From positions 744,001 to 808,000 of the forward strand of contig JARGXX010000075.1 in NCBI GenBank assembly GCA_030374765.1: DNA of 64,000 nt. Direction: 5' to 3'. Shown here piece by piece: positions 47,204-57,389 of the stretch (the stretch's first letter is position 1; every line of letters starts with the position of its first letter). The notes beneath the pieces are model-generated. The model was not told where the DNA came from. It did no database searches and worked only from the letters and a program-made list of their open reading frames with translations. A program made the position numbers and the translations under genes. The DNA is from Agarophyton chilense (taxonomy: Eukaryota > Rhodophyta > Florideophyceae > Gracilariales > Gracilariaceae).

Positions 47204-47775
47204 TTATTTATTGTGTCTGCGTTTGTGGTGCCTGTCTCGATAGTGTCGAGTGAGGAAATTTTTGGAACAACCTTGACAAAGGGTGATGGCACGCTTTCGA
47301 TCTTGACGTGCTTTGCACTTCTTTGAGTTTCGGTGCTGGAGGAGCTGCTTTGGACCGAAAACCTTGAGACTGAAAAGATTGCAAACTGGAGAAGATCGAA
47401 TAGATGGAGCCTTGGGGACCGGAGGAAGCCTTGGAAGTGGCTTGGAGTGTGGTGGAGCAGGAGCGGAAACAGGAGCAGGAGGAGGAGGATAGAATTTTCG
47501 GGGAAGGCAAACCTTGGTGGGCACACAAAAAGGCTTGATGAAGGTGGGCTGTTGGATGTTGAAGGGTGTTGGGTGTTGTGGAGCGGGAGAACCGGAGGGA
47601 GTGGTTGTTGTGGAAGATATGTTGCCGCCTTCTCCGCCAGATTCTATAGCAGAGTCGTCGATAAAAAGGTAGCGGGGACGAGCGTTGGGGTCCTTGAAGA
47701 TGAGTTTCCGGATGACGGGATCACAAGTGCGAACCTTGATGCCGCGCTTGAAGACGGAGTAGGAGATAGGCACTG
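47204..47775 (-). CDS. Leader ORF of Cop3: Pro-rich protein with basic zinc-finger-like tail
   Basis: About 190 codons are open between the Cop3 primer site and gag. The N-terminal part is mixed (RPRYLFIDDSAIES), the middle is rich in Pro and Ser, and the C-terminal 40 residues are strongly basic with CQGC followed by His residues (LTRHYRDRHHKRRH), like a small C2H2 or CCHH finger. There is no ATG. The frame follows an in-frame TAG, and the preceding TGCTAAC...CCCCAG looks like a branch point and splice acceptor, so it may be an exon. It could be a captured host fragment or an accessory element ORF. I do not recognise a family. Confidence 0.4.
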
Positions 47776-47838
47776 GGGGCTAGTTAGCAAGTGCAAGCGA
47801 GGAAGCAAATGTGGGAAGGAACGTACTGTTGCGGCGAA

Positions 47839-47921
47839 GCGGGCTGCAAGACAAACCGAAGTGAGCAGTGCAGAGACGAGAGCGAAGCAACGGAGGGTGG
47901 CGGGCCGCAAGACAGACCGAA
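47839..47921 (-). repeat. 22-bp direct repeat in the Cop3 leader
   Basis: gcgggctgcaagacaaaccg and gcgggccgcaagacagaccg, each followed by aa, stand at 47839 and 47900 (period 61). Confidence 0.6.
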
Positions 47922-48082
47922 ATAAGTACAGGCGGAGAAGAACACTTGAACGCTGGGAAACCACTTGAGCTTGACCTTGATTGGCACTTGATGGAGGTGT
48001 AGCTTAGGAACCTTGGCGGCAGCCTGGGGTGGGATGGGGCAAGATGGAGCGAAGCGAAGTGAAACGGTAGAGCGAAAGCGAA

Positions 48083-48097
48083 GCTGGGCGCATAACC
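48083..48097 (-). other. Cop3 primer-binding site
   Basis: Minus strand GGTTATGCGCCCAGC, one difference from the initiator tRNA-Met half site of Cop1 and Cop2. It marks an LTR end just to its right. Confidence 0.75.
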
Positions 48098-48100
48098 TAT

Positions 48101-48395
48101 TGAATGAAAATGGTCGAGAGCGAAGAGGGAGACGAGGAGAAGAGAGTTGTCTGAGTTTTCTTTGAGCGAGGGGGTGGAGAGTATAAGTAGACTCTCCGAC
48201 CCAAGAGGTTCCGTTACATTCAAACGTTTGAATAGTTACGGCTTTGTGATCTGGAGATGAGATCACGGGCTGATCCAGATATAGACATGGAGATCTTATA
48301 CAAGTGGACAGCTAGTGTAAACTGCTGAGTACTAAGGTGACATAAACACTGACATAAGAGACATCTGCAGTGACGTACTGACAACTGCGTCAACA
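48101..48395 (-). repeat. Cop3 5' LTR (reverse), approximate
   Basis: The right boundary is inferred from TGTTGACGCAG on the minus strand at 48395, the left boundary from the primer site (...CATTCA then ATA). CTTATACTCTCC near 48185 could be a TATA region. No second copy is in the window, so the ends are not confirmed. Confidence 0.5.
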
Positions 48396-48598
48396 TGTCA
48401 AAGTGAAAAACTAAGTAACGCTTATACTACAAGCACTAAGTGCATTAAGTAAGTAACTAAGCGAATAAAAGCTAAGTGAATAAGCATTACTAACATTTTT
48501 AAGGCTCTTTAGAGGTATTTTTTAAAATAATAAAGCAAAAGTTAAAATTAGCTTAAGCCCCATACTAATTCAATCCGCGTTATTGTAATTGCTATGTA
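48396..48598 (+). other. Intergenic DNA, nothing recognised
   Basis: A/T-rich spacer with short repeats of taagtgaataa type near 48440-48490. No gene seen. Confidence 0.4.
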
Positions 48599-48600
48599 TA

Positions 48601-48690
48601 TTATGGTCTCCGACGAAACAATCCCTTAAGCAGATGTCACCTTCCTCTGTCTGCGGTTCAAGTGAACGCAAATGCGTTCTTAGACCATAA
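48601..48690 (+). mobile_element. MITE-like foldback flanked by TA
   Basis: TTATGGTCT at 48601-48609 and its reverse complement AGACCATAA at 48682-48690 are each flanked by TA (48599-48600 and 48691-48692), as in Tc1/mariner insertions. The interior has a second hairpin, GAACGCA/TGCGTTC (48664-48679). 90 bp, non-coding. Confidence 0.5.
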
Positions 48691-48944
48691 TAACATTTAG
48701 AATTAGTCGAGCTTCCGTAAGAGTTTTCGAGTTACACTGAACTCAGCGAGGTTTGAATTCTGTTTTTATCAGTCTCCGAGCGGTCATGAAACCACTAAGC
48801 TGCTGTTACTGAAGATATTGGTATGAAGAATGTACTTAAGAGCAAGAGGAAATGGTTAGAAAATTAGTTTTTTACTTAGAAAATAGAATACGCTGCTGCA
48901 GAATGGAAATCAGCGATTTTTACAATTCTTTTGGAAATTAGAAC

Positions 48945-48990
48945 TGGCCTCATATGAGGCCAAGCTGGTTTCATGTGAGGCGAATTCGCC
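48945..48990 (+). repeat. Palindrome cluster
   Basis: TGGCCTCATATGAGGCCA (48945-48962) is a perfect 18-bp palindrome. A degenerate second copy (ctggtttcatgtgaggc) follows, overlapped by the 12-bp palindrome GGCGAATTCGCC (48979-48990). Confidence 0.8.
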
Positions 48991-49018
48991 GGGCGTCTAG
49001 ACACTAGCTCTTTGTTTA

Positions 49019-50289
49019 AGGGCCGTTCTTAACAAGCGTGAACGAGCGTGAACGTGAATGAGCGTTAAAGAATAATTTAATTTTTTTAAGAATTGCGCAC
49101 AGTACACTAAAGTCTGTAAAAAGCATTCAGAGCTAGTTTACAGCCATGGTTCCACATTCTATTTCTCCTTAATGTCGTATAGTGGCAGAAGGTCTGACCT
49201 TTGAAGTTGTCAATATACTACACTGACCTTGTAGGTGATGGATGCGAGGGATCATCGGCCATGCAGCTCCGGGCGAGCTACCATCTAGGTGTTGTCAGCC
49301 ACTTGTAGTGTTGACATGTTCCTTCTGGTTGAGTAATTGTTAGTAATAGTAATTGTAATTATATGTATTTTAGTACAGTAGTTGAGTGGCCACCTGGCAC
49401 TGTAGCCAGTGTTGGTCAGGGGTCTGACACTAAGTCAGAGACCGTGCCTTGCTGGTACCTCCCGGGTGATCTGGAGAGTGCATTGCACTGCATATAGGGA
49501 ACTGCACCTCCCCCATCCTAATCTGATAAATACAGGCATCACTTGGGTCACGACTATACCTTTTAATTCATTGTTTCTCAACTACCACACAGCCTTTCCC
49601 GTGCGTCGACGCCTACCATCGTTCACCTACACGGTTTAGGCTAGTTGCCCCGCCGTTTGCCCCTGCGGGTTTTCACGGTGCCCTGTTACCATCGAGGTTT
49701 ACTACGTCTACCTTCTAAGGTTGAGCGTCAACACGCTCTCTACGGTTGAGCGTCACCACGCTCCCGAGACAAGACAGTAGCATACCCCATAGGTGATTGT
49801 ACGACACTTAATGTGCATCGTGTTTGCATTGCAAGCTTTGAAATGGATTCGTGGAACGCGATGTCGTAGTTTTGGGATGAGAAATTTGTTTGGGCTTCTG
49901 CTTTTATGATGCGGTGGGGTACTGATCGTTTAGAAAACAGGACCGTGTCCTTTTTGGGAAATTTTTGGTGTAGGATGCGGAGGTGGTGCGAGAAAACTCA
50001 ATGTGCAGTAACTGGCTGGTTATACGTTGAAATGCAGTGCAAAATTACTCCAAAAAATGATTGGCCTGGGCACCAAAGCAGGTTTCGATAATATGCACTG
50101 CGTAGATCGTGGTCCACTTCGCAATATTGTGGGGGTTTGATGCCTTTATAACTGTGCATTCCCATTACAGTCAGGGGCATATTAGAAAAGGTTGTGCAAA
50201 AGTCAAAATTTTTTTTGACGAATTATATGGTACCACCCTTCACTCACGCGTGGATTCACGGTGAATCCACGCTTGTTAAGAACGGACCT
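49019..50289 (+). mobile_element. 1.27-kb terminal-inverted-repeat element, non-autonomous
   Basis: CCGTTCTTAACAAGCGTG at 49023-49040 is repeated in exact reverse complement at 50268-50285. The outer bases AGG(G/T) extend it to 22 bp with one mismatch, and weaker similarity (aacgtgaatgagcg against the right subterminal words) continues inward. The right end also has a 12-bp-arm palindrome (50248-50272). No transposase frame was found. No clear TSD. GGKCCGTT-type ends would suit PIF/Harbinger or a related superfamily, but this is uncertain. Confidence 0.6.
49723..49763 (+). repeat. Twin hairpins in tandem
   Basis: GAGCGTCAACACGCTC (49723-49738) and GAGCGTCACCACGCTC (49748-49763) each form a 6-bp stem with a 4-nt loop. 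They lie in a TATA-like, LTR-like stretch (about 49287-49780) within the TIR element. That stretch may be a separate insertion, but its ends are not clear. Confidence 0.6.
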
Positions 50290-50580
50290 CATTTTGCACG
50301 GAGGATTCTAGAATTTGGCCAGTCAAATATGGCTTCATGGAACCTTTTTGTAGCATTCTGGATGCACCTGAGTTCGACCGTTCGAAAATACTACGAAGTC
50401 GCTATACGGCATTCATAAGCTATTTCTTGGGCGATACTCGATTACGGGAAGTTATGAGAAGAATTACTTCACGGAAAGGTTTGGACAGGATATATTTAAT
50501 TAGGAAGTACTATATTTAGTGTACACGGTAAGGTGCTATCACCAAATACTTTATTTGGTATTATTTACATAATTGTGAAG
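50290..50580 (+). other. Spacer, nothing recognised
   Basis: Short open frames without motifs between the TIR element and the presumed gypsy LTR. Confidence 0.4.
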
Positions 50581-51140
50581 TGTCACGCCACTTGTATGCA
50601 TTACTGTACAGTACTTGCTTTGCCTCTTGGCACATTAAAGGGCGCAAGGCCCAGGTGAGGACGGCGAAAGGCCAACCAACAACCAACCAATCTAAACACT
50701 ATCTTGGTGAGTCCTAGAAATCCTAAAATGGTTTACCCCAAACGGACACCTATAGTATCAGTTCTTAACCTTTCTGAGCTATAGCTCTTGTTCCGAGGAT
50801 ACTCTCTACTGCTGCGCGTTTACGGCCCTTTTTCTACAGCTTTCTGTGTGTATGTGTGAGTGTGAGTGTTGTTTCTTCATTGTTTTCTCTACTGTTACCT
50901 GGTTATTTTTGTTGTTACAAAGGTTTTCGAGCCGATCTCGTGTGCACTACGTACCGTCGTATCTGGACATCCGCCTCGTGAATACACGTATTATCCCCAT
51001 TGTTCAGGTACACTTGGCTGCTTTCCGCACACTCTCTTCTTATCTGAGAACTGTCGCTCGCACGGCGACACCCGCTCTTCGCGGTTATTTCTGTGGGTAT
51101 CCACTGCATCGAGACTTCTACAGTCTTCAGTGGAATACAA
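50581..51140 (+). repeat. Possible 5' LTR of Gyp1-a
   Basis: Begins TGTCACGCCACTTG and ends GGAATACAACA. The following taaaTTGGTGTCTCGACTTAG resembles the TGGTGTC-type primer sites of gypsy elements. No second copy is present, so both ends are tentative. Confidence 0.35.
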
Positions 51141-54100
51141 CATAAATTGGTGTCTCGACTTAGTTGGAAGGACATCTGTGTGTGGAATATTGATCGCTTG
51201 GACCGGAAATATCGTGTTTCGCACGGTCGAATGATCTTCGTTGGATTTACGTACGTTGTACTGAGATCAGTGAACTGAAGCTTGAACCGTCATCACGGAA
51301 TCTAAATTGTCAGAAGACATTTCGAACCGGGTCTAACCGTTCGCCAAGTTCGTCGGTTAACCCAAATACTATTTTTGCATCTTCACTGTTTGTTGCTTCT
51401 ATTTCCTACAAGTTTCTATCGTTGTCGATATTGGTTGTATCAATCGCGATATATATTGTTTTCATTGAGAATTTTTGTTTGCGTCGTTCGAATTTGTTAT
51501 CTGGATTGCTAGTGATAATTTGTCGCCATACAGACAAGAAGACGACCGGATTGGGATAGAAGTGAGTCCGCGGCACCCCGCTTAGCTACCTCTACAGAGG
51601 CCGGCAACCGCCTATATCGTCAGGCGAAGAAGAAGTCGAAATCGACAGGAGGTGCATTTTCACCTTCGGAGGTTCCGATGACGATCGTTCTCGAGGCTAC
51701 TACCTCATCTGAACGTGATATCACGGAAGGTGCAGCCTTGACAGCTGAATTACAGCAACTACGTGCGGAATCTGCGAAGCAGAAGTTCCGTGTGGAGGAG
51801 ATGGAAGGTCGAATTAACTTGTTAAAATCGTCATTAGAGACGTAAAGAAGAGAGCACACGGCTCTGAAGAATCGAAATCTAGAAACGAATCGGATGGCCA
51901 AAACTGTTCGGAATATCGGAGAAGATCTAAATCAAACGCTAGACGAGCAAGTAAATGCTACATGGATCTTAACAGCTATACCGGTTACGGTTGAGGAGTT
52001 CCTCTCACGTGTATAGCCTCGCTTAGAGCGATGGGAGAGTGTGGTAAATGCACCGTTTCAATTATCCGCACCCGGAAGTACAGTAGGTGAGACTCATCGT
52101 TGCTGATGCGCGGTCGCACAAGAAAGATTCGAAGAAGTCGAAGGTACCGAAGTTTTTCAAGGCGCTTTAAATCGAGAAAACTCGCATGAAGACATGACAC
52201 CAATGGAGTAGGAGATGATTCTGATTATACGGATTCCGATAGTTCAGATACGGACGATCCCGAGAATGGAAGTTCATCTTCCGATGATACCTCGAGCGGG
52301 AAGGACACTCGCCGTTCGACGTTCGAGTAAGAAAAGAAGTGGTATCTCACTATTGTCCCGCAAGAAGAGACCGCCCTACAAGAATCTGAAACCGCTTCCG
52401 TGTACGAACCCACTTTACAGGAAGATTACGAATTATCTTGTATATCGGCTCAAGGTCCGAAAGGGGAAGCGAACAGGTCGCGAGACAGCAAAAGTGAGAG
52501 ATCACATTTAGCGTTTGAAGATTTGCCTCGATGATGTTACATTTTCTGGGAAGGATCCCATTTTTATATTTTAAATTTTCAATCGCTTTGTAGTAGAAGC
52601 CGACACGCTGGGGATGAGTAAAGCTCAAGCATTCGTGGCACTTCCCCACTTATTAGTTGGGTTTGCATTGGAGCACTACTGCGCCCTGAGTGGTTCACAT
52701 ACCGTCGATAAAGGTGGAGTCACCAGTTCGGCCGAAACCGTGCAATACTTGCTGCGTAATGACGCAACGTCTAATGCGATTCGCGAAGCTATTCTGAATG
52801 TCAGAGATATTACCCAGAAGCCTGGAGGAAAGGAGGTTGAGTACAGTTCAAGACTGAATAATGCAGCTACACGCTGTGGATATGTCCATTCTACGGACGA
52901 GAGGATGACACTTTTTGTCGATGGACTCGATCCGACTATCAAGTCATTGGTAGCCCGTCCTCGGGGGAAGCACTCGAGAAGCTTTTTTCTGGAATTAGTG
53001 CAGTATGCACAGGCTGAAGGTGAAGCCGTTCGCGCTCTTCGCGGAGGTGGAACACGTCGTCTAGGGACATACCCTGTTCCGAACAGGGATATAAAGCGCC
53101 CTATCAAGCGAGGCAATTTTTCGCATCTGGAGTCGCCAGAGGAATCACGCGTTCCGTCTTTTATGCCTCATGAAGCCAGCCATACTGGAGAAGAAGCAGT
53201 TACTTACCTGAATAAGCCAGAGGGGTCAGTGCCTACAACAGATTTGCTGTAAACTGATTCCCATGTGGAAGATGGTATATTAGCTATGGAGCCACGCCAT
53301 TATCCTTACAGAAGGAGTCCGATGGTTCCGCCGGCGGATGGATTTACTTCTCAGAAGCCTGGTTGGGTGTATACCCGTGGCACAGAACAGCCACAGCGGA
53401 GGTTGAACAGGGACGGCCTGGTATGTTAGGGGTACCATGGAAGACATCATTTGTCATCAGAGTGCACTTTTCCCTTTACAAAGGTACATCGAGTTGTCTC
53501 GAACTATGAAGCTCTCCCGAAGCAAGAACGAGCGCGTGTACCAGGATAATCATATTGGAAGGCCAAAGCTTGGGGACTTGCGTATATGGTACGCAGAACT
53601 TTTGCGTGAGCTCAGAACTCTGAAAGATCACAGGGTTCAGCCCTAGAAGTACAGAGGAACGCCGATGTGGCGAGGGAGAAACCCGCGTCATCGGGAAATT
53701 AAGTGGGGGAGCCCTCAGGGGGTTTGGTGGAATCAAACCCTCCATACCGATCGGGGAACCGACATTGCCCCGCTCCCAGGAATTTAAACAGAAGGTCCTA
53801 TTGAGACCAGGAAGATCGTCGAATGTCGGAAATTATGTACAGTTTGACTGTATGTTGAAACGTCCTTGGAGACGATAGGTGTGCCCAAGTAGGAGGAAGA
53901 AACAAGTCATGACTATGGCCCGAAGGAACTACAAGGTCTATGCCGACGTCGGCTTTTCTCAAGCGCTGTTATTGCGAAGACTCGCTGTATTGGATACGGG
54001 TGAAGGCCCGAACTTGATCAGGCTGTCTGAATTGCGTGAAGACGAGCGAGCTCGAATACAACAGGCACAGATACCGGATATCCGGGACGCGAACAGGAGA

Positions 54101-56702
54101 CTGATAAAGTCTATTGGAACAATACGACTGGTCGTTCGCTTGGAAAATCATGTTGTCATGTTCACGTTTATTATGTGTATCTCATTGGCTGCATCAATTG
54201 TGCTGGGTTGAGGCTACTGTGACAAGTTTGTCGAATCGATTCGTCCGATGATTAGGGAAGGGGAGCTGGGCGACGGCTCTACAGTGCCAATCGCGCGCAG
54301 ACCTCTGCGGTGATCCGCTTCATTTGCACCACTACCATCTTCATTGGAATACGAAGCCCCACTGGGCAGAACATCTCCGGAGATTGGAATGTGTAAACTA
54401 ACGGTAATACCACCAAAAAGTCAAATATGGGCATCAGTCGTTACTGAGACGCACGGACCTATCCTTATTCAGCCGAATGCGGCACTGTATCACAATAGTG
54501 AATTGCTAATCGCTAACGGCATTGTACAGGTGAGCCTGAAGATCTCTTTCAGGATATTGCTGAGCAACATTGGCTCTGAAGAGCGTCGCTTACACAAGCT
54601 TCGGCTCTTGGGCATGGCGCTGGCACACGCTTCAGTGGTGATACCGACACACATAATGACGGCAGACGTCTTAGAAGTAACGCACACAGACGAGTAGAAG
54701 TCAACAGCGACAGAAGCGGTCGAGAACATGAAAAACAAAAAGGAAGAGAATGTCTCTGAAGAAGAGATGGAAGAAGACCTCGAGGGCCTGAAGATGGAAC
54801 ACGTTCTTCAGGGGTATAAAGGAAGATTGAACCGATTGCTGCTGAAGTTTTCACATATGTGGAGAGGTCATATTGGCCAGATCGTGGCTACAGAACATCA
54901 TAATGACGATGTACCGGGTACACGACCCATCGCTCAATTACCGTATCGGGCAGGCCCTCGAACTCGTCAGATCGAGCAAGAACACGTGGACTCCATGTTG
55001 GAGAAGGGAATTAATGAGCCAGCTAAATCAGCTTGGGCACCCACAGTGGTCATTGTTCTCAAAGGAGATTGTTCTTTACGCTGTTGCGTTGACTACAGAA
55101 AACTGAATCCAGTAACTGTGAGGGATACGTACCCATTACCACGTATGGATGAATGCATCGATAGTCTTGGAGAAGCCAATACTTTTACTACGCTTGACGC
55201 AAATTGGGGATACTGACAGATACCAGTCGCCCCAGATGACCAAGATAAGATTAAAATTGCGTGTCACGCAGGACTGTATCGCTTTGGGTGAATGCCATTG
55301 GGTTTTACCAACGCCCCTACTACTTTTCAGCGTGCTATCGATACAATATCATCACATTATAAGTGGAAAACATTTCTTCTTTACTTGGATGACATCATCG
55401 TTTTAAATAAGAATATGGAGGACCATTTCGGGAATGTTGAAAGAATCCTCGAGAATTTACAGCAGGCTGGAATCACCTTGAAGATCAAAAAGTGTGAATG
55501 GTTCACGGACCAAGTGAAATACCTGGGACACATGATAAAGCCAGGGAAACTGGAAATGGAAGAAGTGCAGACCGCTGCGATTCGTGAGTTCAAACCTCAG
55601 CGAACGCAGAAGCAACTGAGTTCTTTTCTCGGACTTTGTAACGTCTACAGACGATTTTTGCCGTGCTATTCGCATTTCGCTGCACCCCTTAATGCTTTAT
55701 TGAAGAAGGGACAACCCGTTCATATTAAAGGAATTCGGAGATGCTGAAAGGGAAGCTATCGCATAGCTAAAACATGTGCTGACCACAGCTACTGTATTAT
55801 CTCTTCCGAAAACGGATCTTTTTTACTCCGTCAATACGGACGCTAGCGATTATCAGATAGGGTGTGCCCTTTTTCCAACGCACGAAGACGGCATACGACA
55901 TCCTATTGGATGCTGGTCGAGAACACTGCACAAGGCAGAAAGGAACTACTCTGTGTCAGAAAAGGAATGCCTTCCTATGGTTTGGGCTCTCACGACCCTC
56001 AGACCTTACCCACAGGGGGCTTACTTTACTCTCAATACCGATCATTCATGCCTCAGATGGCTTGTGTTGATTATCGACCCTTCGGAACGCTTAATGCAAT
56101 GGCGTCTGCGCCTTTCTGAGTTTGATTTCACAATCAACTACAAGAAAAGAATTCCAAACGTACACGCTGACGCGTTATCGCGACTTGAAACCTTGGGAGT
56201 AACCCAATCGAAAATCGATGATAAGATACCATGTTTTGTAACGTAAAATTCAAGAAAGAAAAAACAATATCTAGAAGATCTAGAAGAAGAGGATTATAAA
56301 ATGAAATTACTGGTAGCCCAAACTACGGACACTGGTCCAGAAGATCAACTCGAACGAATATCTCTTCAGGAGCTATTACGTGAAAAAGTCACAGATGCCT
56401 TCTGCTCGGCTATCTGCTCTCGTCTTAACGGGGGGAGGTGTTGCCTTTTCGTCTCTACGATTGAATAATCTTTTTTCGACCTATTGATTCGTATAAGCAA
56501 ATCGTGATACCACTCGCTCTCAAGAGCAGAGTAAAGCATTTGGCACATTATTCGAAAATGTCTGGTCATCCAGGAGGTACAAAGCAGTATAAAATCCTCA
56601 GAAGGGACTTTTATTGGCCATCTTTGGCAAGTAATTGTCATGCGAAAGCTAAGATGTTCGTAACTTGCTCGAGAAATAGAGTGCAGCTCTGGAAAAGGAA
56701 GA
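51141..56702 (+). mobile_element. Gyp1-a: decayed Ty3/gypsy element
   Basis: Parts in order: gag with a coiled-coil-like segment near 51740-51840, an acidic Ser/Asp stretch near 52210-52310 and the main gag body at 52614-53252; protease VLDTGEGPNLIRLSE near 53985; RT with DYRKLNPVTVRDTYPLPRMD near 55090 and YLDDIIV near 55383; RNase H with NTDASDYQIGCALF near 55838; integrase zinc-binding part near 56520-56640. The RT motifs and RNase H before integrase place it in Ty3/gypsy. Broken in eight or more places. The integrase core and 3' LTR are missing where the solo LTR begins. Confidence 0.85.
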
Positions 56703-57389
56703 TGAAGGAGAGCGAAAGGATGAAGGAAAGGTTGAGGGATGAAAGGAAATTTCCCCAGCTCTGGCTCGGACTTACTTGGAGGCGCTCAATCTCTCACTTA
56801 AATACAACTCAAAAACGTCAGCCAACTAGACGCCAACCCAGAGTAAACCGTGGACGACAAAGCAGGGACACCCAATACTACCAATCATAATCAAGCACGA
56901 CATTAACCCTAGCCAAAGTTCATTGCAGCTCACAACAAGGCAATACAACAGTGCACAGCACATCATTACACTGACGTGCGCACAAATTCAATATGCCAGC
57001 ACACGCTTCTTGCAATCCGCCTACATACACGTTCACCTTCCAGCACAGTACACCAAGTCTTCTGTGATACACATGACACGCTCTTCTCCAAGTACATTCG
57101 TTACACCTTGTGAGACGTGTACATAGTACACCAGCTGGACATCCTGAACAGCGTGCACGATAGTACAAGTAGACAACATATACACGTGTTCTCCAGAAAA
57201 TCTCAATAGTGCCATACCACTTGTACACACCACATTGCAGGTGCTTATTTGCAGTAGCCAATCACAGCACGAGTTCACGTTGAGGTCCGGCTGATACGCA
57301 TATGCGCTTTTCCAGAGGCACCCTCCAAAACAGCCCATGCTTTCCTGCACATATGGTTTTCAGTAACAACATAGACACTTGCACCAACA
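56703..57389 (-). repeat. Cop2b-type solo LTR (reverse)
   Basis: 687 bp, TGTTGGTGCAAG to CCTTCA on the minus strand, with the U3 palindrome CGCATATGCG and the inverted CCAAT module. The flanks gaaga (left) and gtcga (right) do not match. The left neighbour is Gyp1-a forward at integrase, the right neighbour Gyp1-b reverse after protease, so the LTR marks a rearrangement joint rather than a simple excision scar. Confidence 0.82.

Noticed and set aside
49287-49780. A definite solo LTR inside the TIR element
   Set aside because: TATA-like and LTR-like composition only; no matching ends, TSD or second copy.
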